Counted from the stretch's first letter, positions 8,242 to 17,879 are shown. The stretch is DNA of 64,000 nucleotides from DASVVT01 sp036386415 (GCA_036386415.1 DASVVT010000035.1:44991-108990); one strand, 5' to 3'. The notes: generated by a model from the letters alone, not told the origin. Numbers and translations are program-made.

Positions 8242-11200
8242 TTAGCGGAGACGCATCGTCGGATCGCCGAAGAAGACCCAGGTGCGTCGCACGTTCTGGT
8301 CTTGCGTGGCTGCCTTCGCTGCCCTGACGGCATCGCCAAGCGGCACAGACTGCGCCCCGAAGACCGTTCCATACAACTGCTGATCCATCTCGGATTGCCT
8401 GCTCATCTCCGTCAGGCCCGACGAAGCCCAGACGGCGATGGCGCCCCCTTGCGGCGCTTTCAGGAGCGCCTCGGACATGCTCTCGCCGTTGACATCCTGG
8501 AAGAAGCCATTGAGGCACGTCATCATCGTGAACAGCGGCAGGCGCGTGCCGTTGGTCAACGTCTCGGCATCCGCGGTATTGAGCAACCCTGACCCCGTCC
8601 ACAATCCGACAGAGCCGTGGCCGTAGTAGTTCACCACCAGCGGGCCTTGATTGATGCCGTTGATGATCTGGTTATGCACCATACCCGTGTCCTGATTCCC
8701 ACGGTTGATGACCTGTACTTGTGTGCCTGCTGGCAACAGGCTCTGGACATTCTGGCTGGCCGCCTCGAAGTTGTTCTGATCGTCGTTGCGATCTGCGACG
8801 AGGAGCGCACCTTGCCCGGCGCTGGCAGGCGAGAAGCTGACGATCTTGTTGATGATCGTATCGGCCTCCTGGCTGGTCCTGACGGGCAAGCGCCCGACGG
8901 CCAGTTCCGGTATGCCGTCGCCGTCGAGATCGGCCAGCCAGTCGTCCGAAGCCGTCTCCATCGTACCGGCATAGACCATCTTCGTCGGCATCAGATCGTT
9001 GTCGCCCTGCGCGAGATAGTTGCGCGGGTCATAGGTGGCATCGCCCACCAGTAAGAGGTAGTGCGGCGCACGCTGCCAGCCTTGAACCGCACGATTGATG
9101 AAATCGCGTATCGCCTGCGGGCTGTGCGCGCCGAAGGAGAACTCGTCGTAGACATCCTCGACATCAACGACACTCACCTGTAGGCCCTGGCTGCGGCGCA
9201 GCTCGGCAAGCGGTTGGACGCTATCGCGGAAGCTGCGCTCTGTGATAATCAGGAAGTCCGCGCCGTTAGTGCTGCTTCGCAGGCTTGAAGGCTCATTCTT
9301 CGCGAGCCCGGCTGGATGATCCACCTCACTATTGACAAAGGCCAAAAGGGTCTTCACGCCCTGCAATCTAACGGCTGAAACCTGCACCGACGCCGTAAAG
9401 GAACCGTTATTCGATGTGACGCTGGGCGCGAGCTCCTTTATCGCATGCGGATCAGTGATGTCCATGATGCGTATGTTAGACCCACTGAAGCCGCCAATGT
9501 TCACAGTTGTTCCGCTGCGAGCGCTGAACAGCAATCTATTGTTGTCAGCGTTATAGGTGTGCGCATAGGTGAGCTGCAACGTATCGACGAGGCTGATATC
9601 CATCTCGCCATTGGCGGCTACCATCTGCACATCGTTATCTCCTTCATGCAGCAGCGCGGGGCTCAGGGTAAAGGTTTTGGTCGGATGCTCACGGTCGGCA
9701 AAGCTGATTGTGCCGGCGTCCATGCCATTGACCTTGACGTTGACCTGATGGCCGCCCACGGTGACGCCCTGGAGCGTGACGCGCAATTCTGCGCTGGTGG
9801 TCGTCGGATCAAGATGCTGCACGCCCAGTGTAGATGAGGCGGCGGTCGTGGTGATGATTTGGCCGAAGAAGTTTTCCGCGTCGCCATTGTTCAGGCCGGA
9901 GAAGTAGATGGAGCGCTCCTTACGTTCCACCGTATTGCTGAAGTTCTGATCCCCTTCCTGCCTAAGCTTGAACATCATCTGAGCCGATTGGCGCCCGATG
10001 CGCTTACCTACAGTCGTCCCGACAACTAAATAATATGTCTGCGCATTGGTTGTTGGCGTATCAAGCCCCTGGCCGTAGAACTCCAGCCAGTCGCTCGCCG
10101 TGAACTGTTTGGCAGAAACATTGGCGGAGACGATCATCGGCACTTCATAGCCATCCGCGTAGAGTTGCAGATAAGGTGCGGCCAGATTTGGATCAAGACC
10201 GGCAGCCACTAGCTCAGGCTGACTGACGCGCACCCAACCCTGCTGGCGCACCGTGATCTTCACGCCCGGCAGCCCAGACACATCTTGCTGGTGTATTGGC
10301 CCTGACCCGTCGTTGGTTACTTTGTTCAATTGCGCCCGTTGCTTGCTCCCGGAGGTCGGCCACCCTTGCTGGCCGCCCGACCTATCTACCGCCAGTTGAT
10401 CGAGCAACTTCGTCTGAGCTTGCGCCGATTCGTGACGGTCAACCTTGCCCGTGACGGGGGTGATTGGCCCGTGAAGCGTGCGCTTGCCGTTGAGATCAAC
10501 ATCTTCTAGATAGTAAGCGACGCTCGCGCCGCCCGCAGGCAGCCGGTCGAACCAGGTATAAGGCTGGCCTGCGGTCAAGACAGTGCGTGGCCCTGCCAGC
10601 AGCGCTGAACCGGCGATCATCGAACGAGTCACGCGCGTGCGCTGACCGTTCTGCTCGCGATAAAGGTTGTAGCCGAGATTATCCACCTCGTAACCGCTCT
10701 GCCAACGGAGCATCACCTGACCGTTCTCGCTGGTGGCGTCGAAGGCCCTTAATTTCACCAAGGTCGGCGCATTGGGCTCGCCCAGCGTCCAATCGGAGAA
10801 AGAGGTCACGCCGGTAATGGTAGCGGTGTTAGTTGCGGTATTGACAGAGCCGCCCGGAGTGGCGACGGTGTTGCCATCAATCTTGAAGATGATGAAGTTG
10901 CTCTCGGTAGCCGTGCCCGGCACGTCGCCGTCTAGATAGTTGAAGGTCAGATCGGCATTGGTGACGCCATTGTTGGTCAGCCTCCAGTAGCGTTGCAGGG
11001 CCTTCGTGGTATCGCCTATACGCGGCTGGAAATCGTTAACGGCTTTCGCCGTGACATCGCCTGAGCCTGCGGTCGCATTGATCGTCACGGGTGAATAGCC
11101 CGCGTCGCCAACATCGAACGTGAAGCTACCCGGCGCTGCGTAAATCTTCTTCAGATTACCATTCACGTAACTGCTGCTCGATGCTCCGCTCGCGCTTGCT

Positions 11201-14200
11201 GAGCCGCCGAGCGTGAGAGTGTTTGCACCCGTCGTGATGAGGCCGCTGGTGAGCGTGAGCGTGCCGTTGGCTGTGGCGTTATTCGCCATCGTGACGCCCG
11301 CGCCGTTGATCGTCAGGCCGCTGAAAGTAGTCGTCGAATTGCCGCCCAAGGTTTGCACTGAGCCGCCGTTGAACCTGACCGTGCTGCTGTTAGCCGTGAA
11401 TGCGCCATCGTTAGTCCAGTTGCCACTGACGTTGATTGTCTCGCCACTGGAAGCAGCCAGGGTTGCGCCGTTATCAATCTGCACGATGTTGTAGGTGCTG
11501 GCGCTCGTGAACGTGCCAGCCTGCACACGGAGCGTGCCGCTCACGGTCAGACCCGTCACACTCGACGTGACGCCCGCCGTATTGTTAATCGTCAGGTTAT
11601 TGGGAGCATTTGACAGGGCGTTGCCGGTCACTTGCGCGGCCACCCCGTTATAGACGTAGTTTGCGCCTACGGTGTAGGTGCGCGTGCCCGTCACCTGAAT
11701 GTTGCCGGTTGCGCCTGACGTGGTGACGCCGTTGGGACTACCGACGCCAAGCGTGCCGCCTGCTTCTATAAGGAATGTCGCTGTCCCGGAAACGATGAAC
11801 GTACCGCAATTCAGCGTCGCGCCGTTCTTCACGACGATGGCAGTGGCGACACTGATGTTGCCGGTGAGCGTGACAACGTCGGGGCTATTGATGGTGATGC
11901 TGTCGTAGGTTCCCGCACCCAGATTGCCCGAACCGCTGGACGAGAAGTTGACGACGAACTCATCAGCGCCAATGTCGGGTGTGGTGGCGCTGCGTGTGTC
12001 GTTGTCAAAGTCATTAGTGACGCCAGCGATAGGCGTTCCGGCGTTATTGACCGGTGACGATGCGGCTGTTGCCGGATTAATGTGCAGATCAACTGTCGCA
12101 GCAGTTCCTGTCGGAGCAGTAAACAGCGGGTCGGCAGAGATACTGTTTACATCCTTACCAGTGGCTGTTCTCCATGCTGCAATCGTCGTGTAAACGGTTG
12201 AGTTAAAGACTCCGACCGCCCCGTCCGTGCCGGAAACATACAAGTCATTGTAATTGCTGGTCAGTCCGGTTGTTGTGGTGCTGATGCCGATAGCGACGTG
12301 GACTATGCCTCCGCCGACGGCATTGCTGCGGGCGTTGTAGAAAATGTTATCCGAGACACTGCGCGTGCCGCTGGTGACGGTGCTTTGAAATGCGTAGCTG
12401 TTTGAAGCCGCCGGTGTAGCAAGAACTCCCGAACCGCCAATATAGACGCTGTTGTGATAAAAATTATTAACATTGCTGGTGCCGGATTCTCTTATACCAA
12501 TAACAGAAGCGGGATAAGTAACTGATGCGCCTGTTGAGTCAATGCCGAGGCGAATCATATTGTTCTTATAAGTGGTCGTTCCCGTTGAACCGCCACTGAT
12601 TCCCCACGTTTGACAGCCGGAAGCGGTCGAAGTTATCGAAAAAGAATGGATCAAGTTCCGCTCGACAACATTGGCAGCGGTTGGCATCACCAGGGACATT
12701 CCGTAGATGGCACCGAGCACGGTCCCCGAATTGTTGCTCAAAGAGTGAATCGTATTCTGCGAAATGGTATTCGCGCCTGCGGTGGTAGGAGAAAGGCTAA
12801 TTCCGCTTATGACAATCGTACTTGCCGCCGTTGAATTGCCGCTCATATTGCGGATGATGTTGCCGGTAGCTGACAGATTCGCGCTAGTTGTGCTGGCGGA
12901 ATTTAAAATCCCGTTCACCGTATAAGAGCCGACGATGTTATCCGTGATAGAGCCTGCCGCAGTCCCGCCGATGACGTTATTATTCACAGTCACACTTTGA
13001 CCACTCGTTCCATTGATAAAAATCCCGCGAAAACCAACGGTTGTTCCCGTCCCACCTGAGTTAATAGTGATAGTCCCTATTTTGTTATTAGAAAGATTAT
13101 CGTTTGAAAAGCTGAAATCGTAGATGCCGATGACGGGAGCATTGCTGGCAGTTGTTGAGGTCTCAGCAATGACGATACTTGATGAGGCATCTATGCTTCC
13201 AATGTTGTTGCCGGTGATATTACCAACATTGAACAGACCGCCGGTGACGCCAAGTGCCATACCAATAAATGGCGAAAGATCCGTTGTGGTTGAAGAGCGG
13301 CTGGATGTTTGGTTGATCCCGGATATAGTATTTCCCTGAATACTGGTTACAGCCGAAGGATTGGTGCTTGGTGCGTCAATGCCCCTGATTTCGTTTGATG
13401 TGCCGGAAATGGTGGTTGTCCCCGTTCCATTTGCTGCTCCGAATCCGATGGTATTGCCGGATATTGTAAAAGCGCCGGTTGAATTGGTTATTGTTATCGC
13501 TGAATAGCGTGAGGCTGATGTTGTAAAAGTTCTAGCGGCGGTTTGATAGAATTTGTTATTTGAAATCGTCCAGCCTTCATTACCCGTAATTATATTTATA
13601 CCTGAATGGCTGGTAGTAGGAATAAAGAAATCGAAAATGTTATTGCCGGTAATCATGGCATTGTCATTTTCGATTGACGAACTTGAGCCGCTTGCCATGA
13701 TCGCCTTCGACGGAAGGTTCGCTCCGGCGGGGCCGATATTGTTATTGGAAATTGTATTGTTGTCGTTTCCGGTTGTTGTACCTGTACTGAAAATTACTGT
13801 TCCGGCAACGGTGGCTAATGTAGATGTTGACGAACCCAGGATCGAACAATTGGTGACAGTATTGTTCGACGCATCTGCGATAAATCGAATTGTGCCAGTG
13901 CCTGCTGTCGTTCCTATGGTCGTGTTGGAAATCGTCAACGAGTTTCCGCCCGTGTTCAGACCGTTAATGGTTACATTGTCCGCGCCGTTCAAGTTAATCA
14001 ACGGACTGCCCGCTGCAATCGCGCCGCTGATCGTTCGCGCCGCACCGCCTGCCGGAGAGATCGTGACTGAAGTAACGCCCGCCACCTGATTCAAGGCTGC
14101 CGTCCCGGTTTCGGTCGTGTTGCCGCAAACGTCAATCGTAATCGTTCCCGTGTGCAGCGTTCCGCCGTTAATCGCTGTGAAAGCCAGCGCAAGCGTGGCA

Positions 14201-14592
14201 TAAGCGGTCGGCGTATTTGCGAGCGTGCCGCCCGAAGATTCCACCTCAATCGCCCCCGCCGTGTCGCATGTGCCAAAGACAGTCGGCCCATCCGGCGATT
14301 TGATAGGATTAATGGGTGCTTGATTCGTATCCACGCCGACCGATGCGCTGGCCTGCTCCGCGCCGACTGAAGCGCTAGCTTCCTTTGCGCCGCCCGACGG
14401 TTTGGCCTTACTGTCGGCCAGACCTGCCCTGTCCGCTTGCATAACTGTTGGTGTCTCAACAAGGACAGGCTTCTTCTGATCCTGCATGAACGCCGTCACA
14501 GTCACACTTAACAGAATAAAAAGTATGAGCAATACACCGAACAAACGAGTGCTGAGGAAAAGGTTCGGCAAGTAGGTTCTTATGTTTCTCAT
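8242..14592 (-). CDS. Giant exported beta-helix protein with C-terminal gingipain-type (C25) cysteine protease domain
   Basis: About 2116 residues from the ATG at 14592, which has GGAG upstream. A same-frame TTG at 14676 lacks a ribosome site. A signal-anchor segment (about 10-35) is followed by a low-complexity Ala/Ser region, then some 700 residues of right-handed beta-helix-like repeats (many NNNTI and GNTI-type turns), a second beta-solenoid/choice-of-anchor stretch and a fibronectin-like module (LRAFDATSENGQVMLRW). The last roughly 350 residues match peptidase C25: catalytic His about 1992 in YYGHGS and Cys about 2026 in MMTCLNG, with YLLLVGDATYDPR before them. Family members are secreted surface proteases. 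The chain ends right after the protease fold (FGDPTMRLR), with no type IX secretion sorting domain. The substrate is unknown. Confidence 0.85.
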   Translation of the reverse strand: MRNIRTYLPNLFLSTRLFGVLLILFILLSVTVTAFMQDQKKPVLVETPTVMQADRAGLADSKAKPSGGAKEASASVGAEQASASVGVDTNQAPINPIKSPDGPTVFGTCDTAGAIEVESSGGTLANTPTAYATLALAFTAINGGTLHTGTITIDVCGNTTETGTAALNQVAGVTSVTISPAGGAARTISGAIAAGSPLINLNGADNVTINGLNTGGNSLTISNTTIGTTAGTGTIRFIADASNNTVTNCSILGSSTSTLATVAGTVIFSTGTTTGNDNNTISNNNIGPAGANLPSKAIMASGSSSSIENDNAMITGNNIFDFFIPTTSHSGINIITGNEGWTISNNKFYQTAARTFTTSASRYSAITITNSTGAFTISGNTIGFGAANGTGTTTISGTSNEIRGIDAPSTNPSAVTSIQGNTISGINQTSSRSSTTTDLSPFIGMALGVTGGLFNVGNITGNNIGSIDASSSIVIAETSTTASNAPVIGIYDFSFSNDNLSNNKIGTITINSGGTGTTVGFRGIFINGTSGQSVTVNNNVIGGTAAGSITDNIVGSYTVNGILNSASTTSANLSATGNIIRNMSGNSTAASTIVISGISLSPTTAGANTISQNTIHSLSNNSGTVLGAIYGMSLVMPTAANVVERNLIHSFSITSTASGCQTWGISGGSTGTTTYKNNMIRLGIDSTGASVTYPASVIGIRESGTSNVNNFYHNSVYIGGSGVLATPAASNSYAFQSTVTSGTRSVSDNIFYNARSNAVGGGIVHVAIGISTTTTGLTSNYNDLYVSGTDGAVGVFNSTVYTTIAAWRTATGKDVNSISADPLFTAPTGTAATVDLHINPATAASSPVNNAGTPIAGVTNDFDNDTRSATTPDIGADEFVVNFSSSGSGNLGAGTYDSITINSPDVVTLTGNISVATAIVVKNGATLNCGTFIVSGTATFLIEAGGTLGVGSPNGVTTSGATGNIQVTGTRTYTVGANYVYNGVAAQVTGNALSNAPNNLTINNTAGVTSSVTGLTVSGTLRVQAGTFTSASTYNIVQIDNGATLAASSGETINVSGNWTNDGAFTANSSTVRFNGGSVQTLGGNSTTTFSGLTINGAGVTMANNATANGTLTLTSGLITTGANTLTLGGSASASGASSSSYVNGNLKKIYAAPGSFTFDVGDAGYSPVTINATAGSGDVTAKAVNDFQPRIGDTTKALQRYWRLTNNGVTNADLTFNYLDGDVPGTATESNFIIFKIDGNTVATPGGSVNTATNTATITGVTSFSDWTLGEPNAPTLVKLRAFDATSENGQVMLRWQSGYEVDNLGYNLYREQNGQRTRVTRSMIAGSALLAGPRTVLTAGQPYTWFDRLPAGGASVAYYLEDVDLNGKRTLHGPITPVTGKVDRHESAQAQTKLLDQLAVDRSGGQQGWPTSGSKQRAQLNKVTNDGSGPIHQQDVSGLPGVKITVRQQGWVRVSQPELVAAGLDPNLAAPYLQLYADGYEVPMIVSANVSAKQFTASDWLEFYGQGLDTPTTNAQTYYLVVGTTVGKRIGRQSAQMMFKLRQEGDQNFSNTVERKERSIYFSGLNNGDAENFFGQIITTTAASSTLGVQHLDPTTTSAELRVTLQGVTVGGHQVNVKVNGMDAGTISFADREHPTKTFTLSPALLHEGDNDVQMVAANGEMDISLVDTLQLTYAHTYNADNNRLLFSARSGTTVNIGGFSGSNIRIMDITDPHAIKELAPSVTSNNGSFTASVQVSAVRLQGVKTLLAFVNSEVDHPAGLAKNEPSSLRSSTNGADFLIITERSFRDSVQPLAELRRSQGLQVSVVDVEDVYDEFSFGAHSPQAIRDFINRAVQGWQRAPHYLLLVGDATYDPRNYLAQGDNDLMPTKMVYAGTMETASDDWLADLDGDGIPELAVGRLPVRTSQEADTIINKIVSFSPASAGQGALLVADRNDDQNNFEAASQNVQSLLPAGTQVQVINRGNQDTGMVHNQIINGINQGPLVVNYYGHGSVGLWTGSGLLNTADAETLTNGTRLPLFTMMTCLNGFFQDVNGESMSEALLKAPQGGAIAVWASSGLTEMSRQSEMDQQLYGTVFGAQSVPLGDAVRAAKAATQDQNVRRTWVFFGDPTMRLR

Positions 14593-14759
14593 AGGGCGAC
14601 TCCATTGCTCTCTCTCAAGAGAGCCAATTCTGATTTCTTCCCTGCGGATTACGATTGACATAACACCACGCTTCAATTTGCGAGGGACAGCACACGCGAG
14701 GGGCGCGGCATATCACAGTTAAACTGCTACTCCTTGAAAGTAATGCTTGACGTGTGCGG

Positions 14760-14778
14760 GCAACGACCGTCTCGTTGC
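14760..14778 (-). terminator. Short hairpin between the S26 peptidase and C25 protease genes
   Basis: Perfect 7-base arms (GCAACGA / TCGTTGC) with a 5-base loop lie about 95 bases past the S26-type gene and 170 bases before the next start. No T-run follows, so it could equally be an operator. Nothing else is seen in 14593-14871. Confidence 0.25.
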
Positions 14779-14871
14779 TCTTCGGTTATGCGCAGGTGTT
14801 GGATGGGTCTGACTGGTATGACCTGCGTGTGATGCTTGCGGGAGGGGCTTTCGACTCGTGTGCGCCCCCAC

Positions 14872-15312
14872 TCAAATTCTGAGCAGCGACCGGCGCTGCA
14901 TGACCGTGCGAACCAAACCCCGGATGGGCGCGGCATAGACGCGGACGGCGCGGCTCAACCTGGCCTTGCGCCCGGTGAGAGCGATCCGGTGCCCATCGCG
15001 CTCAACCGCTACGACCCGCCCTAAAATCTGCTCCGCGCTGACGGGTGCATCAAAGGAGGTGGACGCATCGCCGCGCAGGTGAAAGACGTAGGCTTCGCCT
15101 TCCCTACTCTCGATCAGCATCACGCGATGAGCGATCAGACCGCTATTCGTGCGGTACAGAATGATGTCGCCGCGCCTGACGCGGCTGGCCTTGATCGGCT
15201 CGACCGTGACCATCTCGCCGTCGCGGATGGTCGGGTGCATGGAGTGTCCCGGCGCACGAAAGCGCACGCCGTAGCCCTCACCTAAAAGGTCTGTGCTCAC
15301 CTCAAGAAACAT
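14872..15312 (-). CDS. S24/S26-type signal-peptidase-like protein in the peptide locus
   Basis: 146 residues from the ATG at 15312, six bases after the stop of the kinase-like gene, with GGAG upstream; the longer reading overlaps that gene. The fold is signal peptidase-like: Ser24 in APGHSMHPTI, a VRRGDIILYR strand, His62 in LIAHRV and RGD at 80-82. The base appears to be His, as in the SipW/ER-type S26B class, rather than the Lys of bacterial type I enzymes. There is no obvious membrane segment, unlike normal signal peptidases, so it may act in the cytoplasm or on a bound peptide. Position in the cluster suggests it could trim the precursor-like peptide at 16330-16518; that is inference. Confidence 0.75.
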   Translation of the reverse strand: MFLEVSTDLLGEGYGVRFRAPGHSMHPTIRDGEMVTVEPIKASRVRRGDIILYRTNSGLIAHRVMLIESREGEAYVFHLRGDASTSFDAPVSAEQILGRVVAVERDGHRIALTGRKARLSRAVRVYAAPIRGLVRTVMQRRSLLRI

Positions 15313-15317
15313 CTCAT

Positions 15318-16313
15318 TCAACTCCGCTGCCCGTCTGTGGCCTGCGCACGGATGAACTCGACGAGCTGCGGTTCGGGAACGAATCGCAGCTCGTCGCACG
15401 GGACGAGCTGCGTCAGCTCGTCTAAAAACTGAAGGGCGAAAGCGAGACCGCCCTGGCTGTAGAAAGGCGGAAAGCTACACGCGAAGAGGCGCGCGGCTGC
15501 CTCTGCACGTTTCTGCGGCACAAGCTCATGCTGCGCGCCGCGACCGAGAAAGAAGATTCTCGTCAAGGGCGCACTCAACGGGCGTGCGATCCCGGCGTCG
15601 CCGTGCCAGGGCGTGCCGTACATCCAGATGCGCCCATCCCGTAGGCGCAGGATGATGCGCTCGTCGCTGAGCACGCGAACGTCCTCATCTGCTTGCGCCC
15701 ACAGGTTTGCGGTCGTTGATTTGCCCGCGCCCGATTGTCCCGGAAAAAGATAGCCGTTGCCGTCACGATCTCTCAGGCCGCAGGCGTGTATCTCGATCCC
15801 ACGACCACGCGCGAGCAGGTTGGAGATGAGCACTTCGTCGAGCGGGTATTCGAGCGGGTAGATCGCCTTACCCGGCACGAAGTATTGTCGCTGGCAAAGA
15901 ATCTCTCCGCTCGTCCAATCGGCGCTGAAGCGCGCGACCTTGTAGGGCTGCCAGCCGGAGAACGGCGCACTGAGGCGAAATTCGTAACGCCCATCGGCCA
16001 GTTGGTAAAGCTTCCAGATACTGCCGGAATCAAAGAGCAGTTGAGCGTCCTGACCCTCGTCCGGTATATCCCAGTCGACACGGATGGCAACATCTGCCGG
16101 AGCATCAGCAACAGCGGAGGCGACAAACTGGCTCATCGGCCCGACAACGTGCAGCGGTAAATCAGGGGTCATGCCCGTCAGCGCGATGTTGATGTCGGCC
16201 ACCCTGAGGCAGACGTTGCCCGTGCCTGCATCAATGGATTTGTGACTGGGGAACTCTTCAGTCATCCCTATGTGGACACTTCTCGCTTCAAAATGGGAGG
16301 TTGCTATGTTCAC
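15318..16313 (-). CDS. HPr-kinase-related P-loop protein of the PqqD-associated type
   Basis: A 331-residue protein with a beta-rich N-terminal half and a C-terminal HprK-like kinase core. The Walker A loop GQSGAGKST is at 192-200, SDER at 216-219 supplies acidic residues, and a GTPWHG segment follows, as in HprK-related kinases. It lacks the N-terminal domain of true HPr kinase/phosphorylase. Relatives occur beside PqqD proteins and nucleotidyltransferases and are thought to act on peptides or unknown substrates, not on sugar uptake. The listed start is a GTG 16 bases after the precursor-like gene; an ATG at 16265 is an alternative. It lies between the peptide gene and the S26-type gene, six bases or fewer apart at the latter, clearly one operon. 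Confidence 0.8.
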   Translation of the reverse strand: MNIATSHFEARSVHIGMTEEFPSHKSIDAGTGNVCLRVADINIALTGMTPDLPLHVVGPMSQFVASAVADAPADVAIRVDWDIPDEGQDAQLLFDSGSIWKLYQLADGRYEFRLSAPFSGWQPYKVARFSADWTSGEILCQRQYFVPGKAIYPLEYPLDEVLISNLLARGRGIEIHACGLRDRDGNGYLFPGQSGAGKSTTANLWAQADEDVRVLSDERIILRLRDGRIWMYGTPWHGDAGIARPLSAPLTRIFFLGRGAQHELVPQKRAEAAARLFACSFPPFYSQGGLAFALQFLDELTQLVPCDELRFVPEPQLVEFIRAQATDGQRS

Positions 16314-16329
16314 AGTAAACAGTTCTGTC

Positions 16330-16518
16330 TTATGAGCCCTGCGATTGACATGCGATGTTGCTGCACGTGCCGCCCGCGCCGCCGCCCACTGTGCCGCCCA
16401 TGGATTTGCAGGAGCCGAGCACGGCCTCTTGCGGTCTCAACTCAACCCGCCGCAGCTTGGGCTTCAGGTAAGGCTTCTTCGTCGCGACTGTGGTCTTCTC
16501 GTTCTCCGTCTCGTTCAT
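16330..16518 (-). CDS. Candidate RiPP precursor peptide, 62 residues, Gly/Cys-rich core
   Basis: A small peptide with a strong AAGGAG ribosome site seven bases before its ATG. Residues 1-14 are polar, 15-34 form a leader-like segment (KPYLKPKLRRVEL then PQEAVLG), and 35-62 form a Gly/Ser/Cys-rich tail with Cys at about 37, 52 and 57 (GSCKSMGG, GGTCSN, ACQSQGS). The leader/core layout and its place between a radical SAM/SPASM gene and an HprK-like gene, with PqqD just upstream, fit a ribosomally made, post-translationally modified peptide. PqqD proteins bind leaders of such substrates. No product is known to me. The gene is only 96 bases past the radical SAM gene. Confidence 0.7.
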   Translation of the reverse strand: MNETENEKTTVATKKPYLKPKLRRVELRPQEAVLGSCKSMGGTVGGGAGGTCSNIACQSQGS

Positions 16519-16614
16519 ACTTTCTCCTTATGGCTTACCTCTCATCTATGTATCTAATAGTGATATTCAACCTCTTAGCGCTCCCGCCCTGTCTGAACAA
16601 TTCTTCCCTTCACC

Positions 16615-17877
16615 CTACACGCATGAGCCGCAGCCGCCGCCCGCGCCGCAGCCTGCATCGTTCTTTTGCTCCATCAGCACGGGCAGGTATCTGTTGAGCT
16701 TGTCATGCAGGCGCTCGTCGCGTGCGCGACGTTGAAGGTCTGACACAGATTCCATCAACTCTTCGTAACGCTCGCCGCCTTCGCAGTATTCGCAATCCCC
16801 GTGCGGCGCGATTGAAAAGCCGAGCGTGTGCGCACGCAGGTGCGCCACCTGGCAGAGAAAGTCAACGGGCGCTTCCGGGTCGCCATTCTCCAGCTCGCCG
16901 TTGGCCGGGCACATACCGCACGTTGATTTCATCTGGCAGGCTGTGCACTTCGTCAGGCGCGTTGCCTTCTTGTGGCGCACCTGCCGTAAATAGTGCTTCC
17001 ATCCCTCGTTGAATCCGCCTTCGCGCAGGTCGTAAGCATCGACATGAGAGAGCACGCAGATGCTCATCTTCCCTTCCGGGTCAACGGCGAAAGAGTTGAC
17101 GCCGCCGCCACACTCGTACACTTCATCGCTCTGCTGCGACGGCCCGTTAAACTGCGTCGCGATCCTGCGCCACTCGGCCACACGTGTGGGGTCTGCCAAA
17201 TCCAGCTCGACGATCTCTTCGGGTCGCAAGCGCACGGCGAGTGGGCTCTGCGAACAGTCTATGCGCGGGCTCATCATCGCATCGTATTTGAACTCGACGC
17301 CCAACCCTTCGGCGAACCGCTGCATGTCCAGAATCTCATGCTTGTTGATGGTGACGGCGACCGATTTGAGTTTGAGCGGAAGACCGCGCTCCAGCAAAAG
17401 ATTGATCCCGCGCATGCACCTGTCGTAAGAGCCCCGTACACCCGTCAGCCGCTCGTAAGTCTCACGCGTCGCGCCGTAGAGCGTGATCTCTATGTTGAAG
17501 GGTCGCCACTCGGCTAGATAATCGGCGATCTCAGGTGTGATGAGCGTGCCGTTGGTAAAGAGCGTGATGATCAACCCACGGCGCTTGGCGTAGGTGTAGA
17601 TGTCCAGAAAATCACGGCGCGCGAAAATCTCGCCGCCCGTAAAGAGCAGCCACAGGCAGCCCGCCGCCGCGATCTCGTCAATGAGGCGGCAGTGCTCTGC
17701 GTAAGACAACTCGCGTTTGCGCGCCTCGCGATCCCCCATCGGAAGATTGTTGTAGCAGTGCTGGCAATTCAACGGACATCGCCGTGTGACCTCAATCGTG
17801 CCGTTGGCGGGCAGACGCTCCGCCAGCATCCGGTTGTGCAACTCCAAACTGAAATCTGCGTAGCTGATTGTTTCCAC
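16615..17877 (-). CDS. Radical SAM/SPASM peptide-modifying enzyme
   Basis: 420 residues. The radical SAM cluster motif CPLNCQHC gives Cys34, Cys38 and Cys41 for the [4Fe-4S] that cleaves S-adenosylmethionine, with GGE at 81-83. The C-terminal SPASM region has Cys256, Cys274, Cys311, Cys314, Cys320, Cys323 and Cys342, enough for two auxiliary clusters, as in PqqE and sactipeptide/ranthipeptide maturases. A further Cys pair is at 362/365. The chain ends with a Gly/Cys tail (Cys410, 416, 419; GCGAGGGCGSCV) that resembles the core of the adjacent peptide. It starts with GTG two bases after the PqqD stop. The likely role is installing carbon-, sulfur- or ether-type crosslinks on the 62-residue peptide; this is inferred from family and neighbours. 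Confidence 0.88.
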   Translation of the reverse strand: METISYADFSLELHNRMLAERLPANGTIEVTRRCPLNCQHCYNNLPMGDREARKRELSYAEHCRLIDEIAAAGCLWLLFTGGEIFARRDFLDIYTYAKRRGLIITLFTNGTLITPEIADYLAEWRPFNIEITLYGATRETYERLTGVRGSYDRCMRGINLLLERGLPLKLKSVAVTINKHEILDMQRFAEGLGVEFKYDAMMSPRIDCSQSPLAVRLRPEEIVELDLADPTRVAEWRRIATQFNGPSQQSDEVYECGGGVNSFAVDPEGKMSICVLSHVDAYDLREGGFNEGWKHYLRQVRHKKATRLTKCTACQMKSTCGMCPANGELENGDPEAPVDFLCQVAHLRAHTLGFSIAPHGDCEYCEGGERYEELMESVSDLQRRARDERLHDKLNRYLPVLMEQKNDAGCGAGGGCGSCV

Positions 17878-17879
17878 GT

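Noticed and set aside
8302..14370. Many plus-strand ORFs opposite the beta-helix/C25 gene, and similar ones opposite the 2298-residue gene
   Set aside because: GC-rich repetitive coding DNA gives long antisense frames. None has a ribosome site or domain of its own.
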